35,595 nt of DNA from Ettlia oleoabundans. Taxonomy: Eukaryota > Chlorophyta > Chlorophyceae > Chlamydomonadales. Location: contig JAAMXP010003070.1 in assembly GCA_019693395.1 (NCBI GenBank), positions 1 to 35,595 on the forward strand, given 5' to 3'. The first letter of the stretch is position 1; each line of letters opens with the position of its first letter. Below are positions 30,801 to 35,595 of this stretch, piece by piece. Below the pieces are notes generated by a model that had not been told where the DNA came from, did not search any database, and was given only the letters and a program-made list of their open reading frames with translations. A program made the translations under genes and the position numbers.

Positions 30801-33800
30801 CAGGTCCTTGGAAAGCGGCAGTGGTGGCAGCGCTGTTTGGCTGGCGGCGTGCGATTTTGGCGGAAATGCGACGGTCGTGCTGGACACGCCAGCAGCAGCG
30901 GCCCTCTCTATTGCTTCTGTCGCTGGCGCCGCTGGTGGGAGAAGAGATAGCGGAGACATAGCGGGCCCCCCACCTGCCTATTGCTGCCGCTGGCGACCTT
31001 ACGGCAGCATCCCTCCGGGCTACCTGGGCATCTGGTGGGGCACACCCAGCGGCAGCGTTGAGGGCAAGGGCGGCGGGCTGGGCAGCCGGTGCTGCTTCAC
31101 CGCACGTGGCAGGCTGCTTACGCTGTGGCTGCTGCCGCAGCAGGCGCCGGCATGTCAAAACCAAGATAGGCAACAGCAGCAGCAGCCACAGCAGCAGCCA
31201 CAGCGGCTAGCCGAAGTGGAGCTTCCCTTCTCAACGCAGGTGGCTGTACTGGCAGCTGTACTTCTTCCTGAGCGGTATGGCCTGCAGCAGCAGCAGGCTG
31301 CGCTGGTGGCGGTTGGGGACACTGACGGTGGCGTCACTGTGCTGCTGCTGCTGACACCTAGGGGTCTGCAGCTTGGCAGCCACGCAGGTGCAGCAGCAGC
31401 AGCAGCAGGGTGTGAGGCAGGCGGCGCAGTGTCGTCAGCAGAGGAGGCTGCGGGCGCAGCAGCAGCAGCAGCAGCAGCGGGAAAGACGGCAGAGGAGGCA
31501 AGCGCCGCCCTGCTTGTGGTGCTGGCAGCAGCTCGGCGAGTGTGTGAGCTCACCCCTGTGCGCATGGTGCAGCTGAGGCTACCAACTGCACAAGCCGCTG
31601 GGGCTGCCGCACACCATGTCGCAGGAGGCAGTGGCGGCGTTGCAGATGGTGCAGGAGGTGCTGAGTTAGCTCGCCAGCTGGCAGCAGCAGAGGTGCTGAC
31701 AGCTGGCGGGGACAGCACCATCAGGACGCTACGCCTGCCCGCAGCGGCTGTAGCAGCTGCAATGCAAGCAGCAGCCAAAGCAGGCATAGCAGGCACAGCA
31801 CAAACGGCAGCAGCAGAGCTTCCACTCGACAGCCCGGCCCCCACGCTGTCAGCTGGTGTGGGCGAGAGCCTTGAGTGCAGCGCCCCGCCCCGCCTGCTGT
31901 GCACTCGCTCTCGACGCTACGACGCCGTAACACACATTGATGGCACCGTCCCTGCTGGCCAAGCTGCAGCGAGCATGAACGGCGGCATTGGCGGAGCGAT
32001 TGTTTACGGCTTCTACTCTGCCCACTTTTCCGTGTGGGACGAGGCAGCAGAGGCTGAGGTGGCAAGGGTGAGCTCTGAATCAGCACACTGGGAAGGCAGG
32101 GCGACCGCTTGCAGGTGCTGCTGCTGGCAGGACGGTGGGGGTACACTGCTGCTGAATTGCACCAAGGCTTGATCTAGCGAGAGAGTCGCGCCCACTTACA
32201 GGCCGTTCAGCTTTGCGCTCCTGCGGCACTGTGTTGCAGGTGGAGTGCGGCGGGTGGCGGCGGCCTTGCGCCGCTGATGTGGCAGGTGGCGATGACCTGG
32301 CGCTGTGCTACGTGCGCGATTCACGCATCTGGCTGTACAGGTGGGGTTTCTGGGTGGCTATGCAGGGCCAGTGGTGTTGGGTTCTTCCTTGCACTAAGCT
32401 AGTCGCCCATTGTGTTCAGCTCAGCCTGTGTTAGAGCTTGGGGATTGGGGTGGAACCTGGCAGGCACTTGTTGAAATATCAAGCAACCTGCACACGGGTC
32501 ATCTAATGGCGAACATGAACAGGCGATGCGTGTTCACCCTGCCAGGCACTTGAGCGCATCAGGGTCACCACAGCCAGGGGGCTGAGGTGTGCCAGCTACT
32601 GTGCTTGCAAGTGGTGTATGACTTCAGCTTTGCATCCACCTACGGTATGCAGGCGGCAGCCCACGAGTTCATTCGGCAATGCAGCCCCGCCTCCCCGTTG
32701 CCTGCACCCGCCCCACCATGGCCTGGAGCAGGAGTGCATTCAGCTGCTGGCTCTGCCGCTGGCTCTCCCAGGCAAACAAGGCACCAGCGCCGCAAATGGC
32801 TGCGTGTCAGGCAGGAACAATGAACTGAGTGACGGTAATGGTAGCAGCCCCCTGTCAGCGGCAAGTGTGTGCTGCCTCACGGGCGGTGCCGACGGCCTGC
32901 TGCGTCAGCAACTGCTGCAGGTGCCGCATCGTTCTGCAGCAGGGGGTGGGTGCGGGTCAGGCGGGCTGGATAGGTCTGCGCTGGGTAGTCTGGGAGGGGG
33001 GGCGTTCAGCATTGGAGATCACCTGGCTGAGGCAGCGCAGGGCACCGCAGTGAAATCCCTCGCCCTGCTGCCACTCCCAAGTAGGGGCAGGGGTAGCTGG
33101 ACTGGTGGCGGCAGCAGCAGTGGCACCGAAGCTGGTTGTAGCCTGGGGCCGGATTACGAAGAGCCGCAGCAGTGGTTGCTTCTGGCAGCGGGTGCGAAGC
33201 GATCTCTCATGGCCTGCCGCCTGCAGCGCCGGCAGGACGTCAGCGGTGCTGCGGGGCAGCCAGGGGAGACCCAGCAACAGCAGCCCTTGCTGCCACTGGA
33301 CTGTGATGTGCTGGCAGCCCAGGAGCCTGGACCAGGGCCACGGCGCAAGCCTACCAAGGGGGTGAGTGAGCAAGGCCTGGCAGCACCTGCAGCTTTGCAT
33401 CTCAGGGGCGGGGCATGCCTTCAGGGCCAGCACATCAAGCGCATGCCATTTGCTACAGCTGCTGCAGTTGCGACAGCTGCTTGTTAAAAGCTCAGCTGCA
33501 GTCAATGTTCAGCGTGTCTAATATGCTGACCCAGCGTGCATGTCGTGACAATTGCACATCAACTGCAGAGCCAGAAGCTGGAGAGCGATCAGCGGTACCT
33601 CTCCATCAGCACCTTCCTTTGGCAGCACCTTGGGCGGCAAGCTGTGCAAGCTGAGGAGCGGCGGAACCCCCAGCAGTCCAGCCACCCTCCCACGGCACCC
33701 TCGCTTCTGCCACCAGCAGCCCCAAACCGGGTCACCTGCCACCAAGAGCCCGCTGCCGGCACTGATACATGCAGTCCGCTGTTGGTGTTTGTGGTTGCAG

Positions 33801-35308
33801 CTGCCTCTGATGCCAGCCTGGTGCTGCTGTGTGCTGACGTGGCGAGTCACCAGCGCCAGCTGGGCTGCGGCCGCCGCCAGCAGGAGTGGCGGCAGGTTGC
33901 GACGATGCGGCGCCATACTTACCCTGTGCTCTGCACGACGCACTGTTGCCTGCCAGTGGGCCCTGCCGAGCCCGAAGGAAGGGGGACTGATGCTGCTGGC
34001 CACGGAATCAACGGAAGCCATTGTGCTGGTGATGGCAGCAGCAGCAGCAGCGAGGGCAGTGGCCCCTGTTTGCACCAGCGGCACATTGTGTGCAGCGGGG
34101 CCACCGACGGTTCTGTGGCAGTGTGGGATGTGACTGCTGCGGCTGCCTCTGCTGCAACCATCATGGCGTCCAGCACAACCAACCCTCCAGCCCATAGCGC
34201 AAGGGAGGCTTCACCCGTGGCAGACAACCAGAGCCAGGGCTTTCACAGGCCACATCTGGAAGAGTTGGAGCCACTGATAGTGCTGCACAGGGTGCATCAG
34301 TCCGGGGTGAACAGCGTGGCGGCGGTGACTGCAGGTGCGTGTGGTGCTGCGGTCAGCTGCTGACGGTTTCTCCAGCTGCCATGATTTGTTGGCCCGCTCA
34401 AGTAGCACTTCATTACTTCTAAATCTCTACAGCACCAACCTGCTGCCTCCCTGTATGCAGGCCCTGGCCGGCTGCTGCTGCTGACGGGAGGCGACGACCA
34501 GTCACTCTGCTTTAGCCTGCTGAATCTCAGCCTGAGCAGCAGCAACAGCGACACCTGCAGCTCGGGTTCACTTGCTGGCCTAACGAGCGCCATCAGCAGC
34601 GGCAGCGGTGCATGCAGTTGCAGCATGGTGCAGCAGCTTAGCATCACTAATGCCCACTCCTCTGCTGTACGTTCGGTTTGGCTGGGCCAACCGACGGCAG
34701 TTCAACCCGCCGACGCCTCCTGCAGCGGCAGTGGCGTGGCGGCTCACCAGCTCCCGCCTGCACCAACAGGTGTTGCAAATTGTGCGGCCACAGCTGTTGC
34801 TTTCTCAGTCGGGCTGGACCAGCAGGTGCGCTGCTGGCGCCTGAGGCTGCAACAGGGGCAGCAGGGCAGACAGGGCCAGCAGTCAAACCAGGCGAAGGCT
34901 GGCTTGTGCAACCCTAGGTATCGTACATGCAGCGGTAGCCGAAATGGAAGTGCAGGCGGCGACAGTGGAGATGGCACGAGCGACGGTGGTGGTGGTAGCA
35001 CTGTGTGCATCCAGGTGCAGGAGGCAGCATGCCGCTTCACACAGGTGGTAGAACCGGCAGCTCTTCATGTGCTACCACCCCTGCAGCTATCAGCGGCGGC
35101 TCGTGACGACCGCCCCACTTCAATTGAAACCGATGCACAGACTGCTCAGGCGGCGACGCCTGCAGATGCCAGGGCTGGCACGCTGGGGTACTTGGTTGGT
35201 GTGGCAGGGCGGGGCACGGAGATGATTGCGTGGCAGCTGCCCAAGCAGGAGCACGACGGTTGCCTTACGCCTGTGTCATTCACGGAGCAGCAAACCCCGT
35301 GCCTGTAA
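27843..35308 (+). CDS. WDR6-like WD40-repeat protein (tRNA 2'-O-methylation cofactor family), 1,978 aa
   Basis: Eight exons: 27843-28813, 29025-29430, 29656-30358, 30635-32067, 32240-32340, 32653-33361, 33569-34334 and 34461-35308. They total 1,979 codons. The start (DVTALCVVQL, LLAGIGSQLHVYALPSG, VRLHGISWL) and the sequence GHEGSIHRVRWSPCGGVLAS, ASDDRSLRLW, GHRGRGIWQC, GGADSSIKCW, TDGSVAVWDV, GGDDQSL and a final GRGTEMIAWQL match the WDR6/Rtt10 layout of two to three WD40 propellers. WDR6 partners FTSJ1/Trm7 to methylate the ribose of tRNA position 34; that role is inferred. It is much longer than usual relatives because of Gly/Ser, Gln and Ala runs between blades. The exon starting at 32653 was chosen over two others because only it keeps phase without a stop. 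The TAA at 35306-35308 overlaps a GTAAGT donor sequence, so the protein might continue past the window. Confidence 0.8.
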
Positions 35309-35595
35309 GTTTTGCGCCCCTGGGCTTGCACACACCTGGCTGTTGTGACTGAGGCTTTCCCGACCTTGCCAAAACAATCGTTCAGTTCACACTTGAGAAA
35401 GCGGTTGATAAATGAAACAGTGCCACGCTGCAAAGGCTAACTGCCTAAAACCGCAGTTCTCATGTGCAATGACAGACAATGTATGTGGCTAACGGCCAGG
35501 GAAAGCTGTGCATGAGGTTGGGCGGGTGCATATCTCGTGATGAATAAGCCTGACTCACAGTTGAGCAGTGCCACGAATTGCGGCGGCGGGGGGGG
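35309..35595. other. 3' flank of the WDR6-like gene
   Basis: I see no further exon and no TGTAA before the window ends in a G-rich run (35581-35595). It is either the 3' UTR or, if the GTAAGT at 35305 is a real donor, an intron. Confidence 0.4.

Noticed and set aside
32546..32586. Possible 41-nt exon in the WDR6-like gene
   Set aside because: Its inclusion gives an in-frame TGA; joining 32340 to 32653 is in phase with no stop.

Overview
This window reads as nuclear DNA of a green alga. Core chlorophyte is likely, and a trebouxiophyte (Chlorella-like) is my best guess from style rather than from a marker. The grounds are intron-dense genes with short GT-AG introns of roughly 80-600 bp, GC-rich coding sequence with long Ala and Gln (GCN/CAG) runs, a chloroplast-targeted thioredoxin, an expansin-like protein, and a TGTAA motif (the usual chlorophyte polyadenylation signal) 140-290 nt past the stop of all five minus-strand genes whose ends are visible. 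I rebuilt nine multi-exon gene models by hand from splice sites, reading phase and domain continuity. Eight are complete and each sums to a whole number of codons. No cDNA was available, so exon edges are predictions.

Layout. 1-2947 (-): 5' part of a prolyl 4-hydroxylase-domain protein that runs off the left edge. 3433-8600 (-): ankyrin-repeat, Gln-rich, RING-type E3 ligase, 9 exons. 9723-10119 (+): 62-residue single-pass membrane protein. 10942-14491 (-): secreted expansin-like protein fused to a fasciclin (FAS1) domain, 11 exons. 14920-17951 (-): NIMA-related (NEK) protein kinase, 6 exons. 18012-19238 (+): unusually long uninterrupted orphan reading frame. 19648-22012 (+): chloroplast-targeted DedA/VTT membrane protein, 6 exons. 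22894-25688 (-): membrane-anchored prolyl 4-hydroxylase, 8 exons. 26302-27568 (-): thioredoxin-z/CITRX-like plastid thioredoxin, 5 exons. 27843-35308 (+): very large WDR6-like WD40 protein, 8 exons, divergent from the thioredoxin.

There is no operon logic, as expected for a nuclear genome. Three genes do share an extracellular-matrix theme: two prolyl 4-hydroxylase-family proteins (such enzymes make the hydroxyproline of cell-wall glycoproteins) and the expansin-FAS1 protein, whose Pro/Ser/Thr-rich linker could be a substrate for that modification. The least conventional items are the expansin-FAS1 fusion with a replaced catalytic-position Asp, three introns where reading phase calls for GC-AG splicing, a DVG motif and a Gln insertion in the NEK kinase, a perfect 14-bp-arm palindrome inside an intron, and a 410-codon open frame with no recognisable homology.
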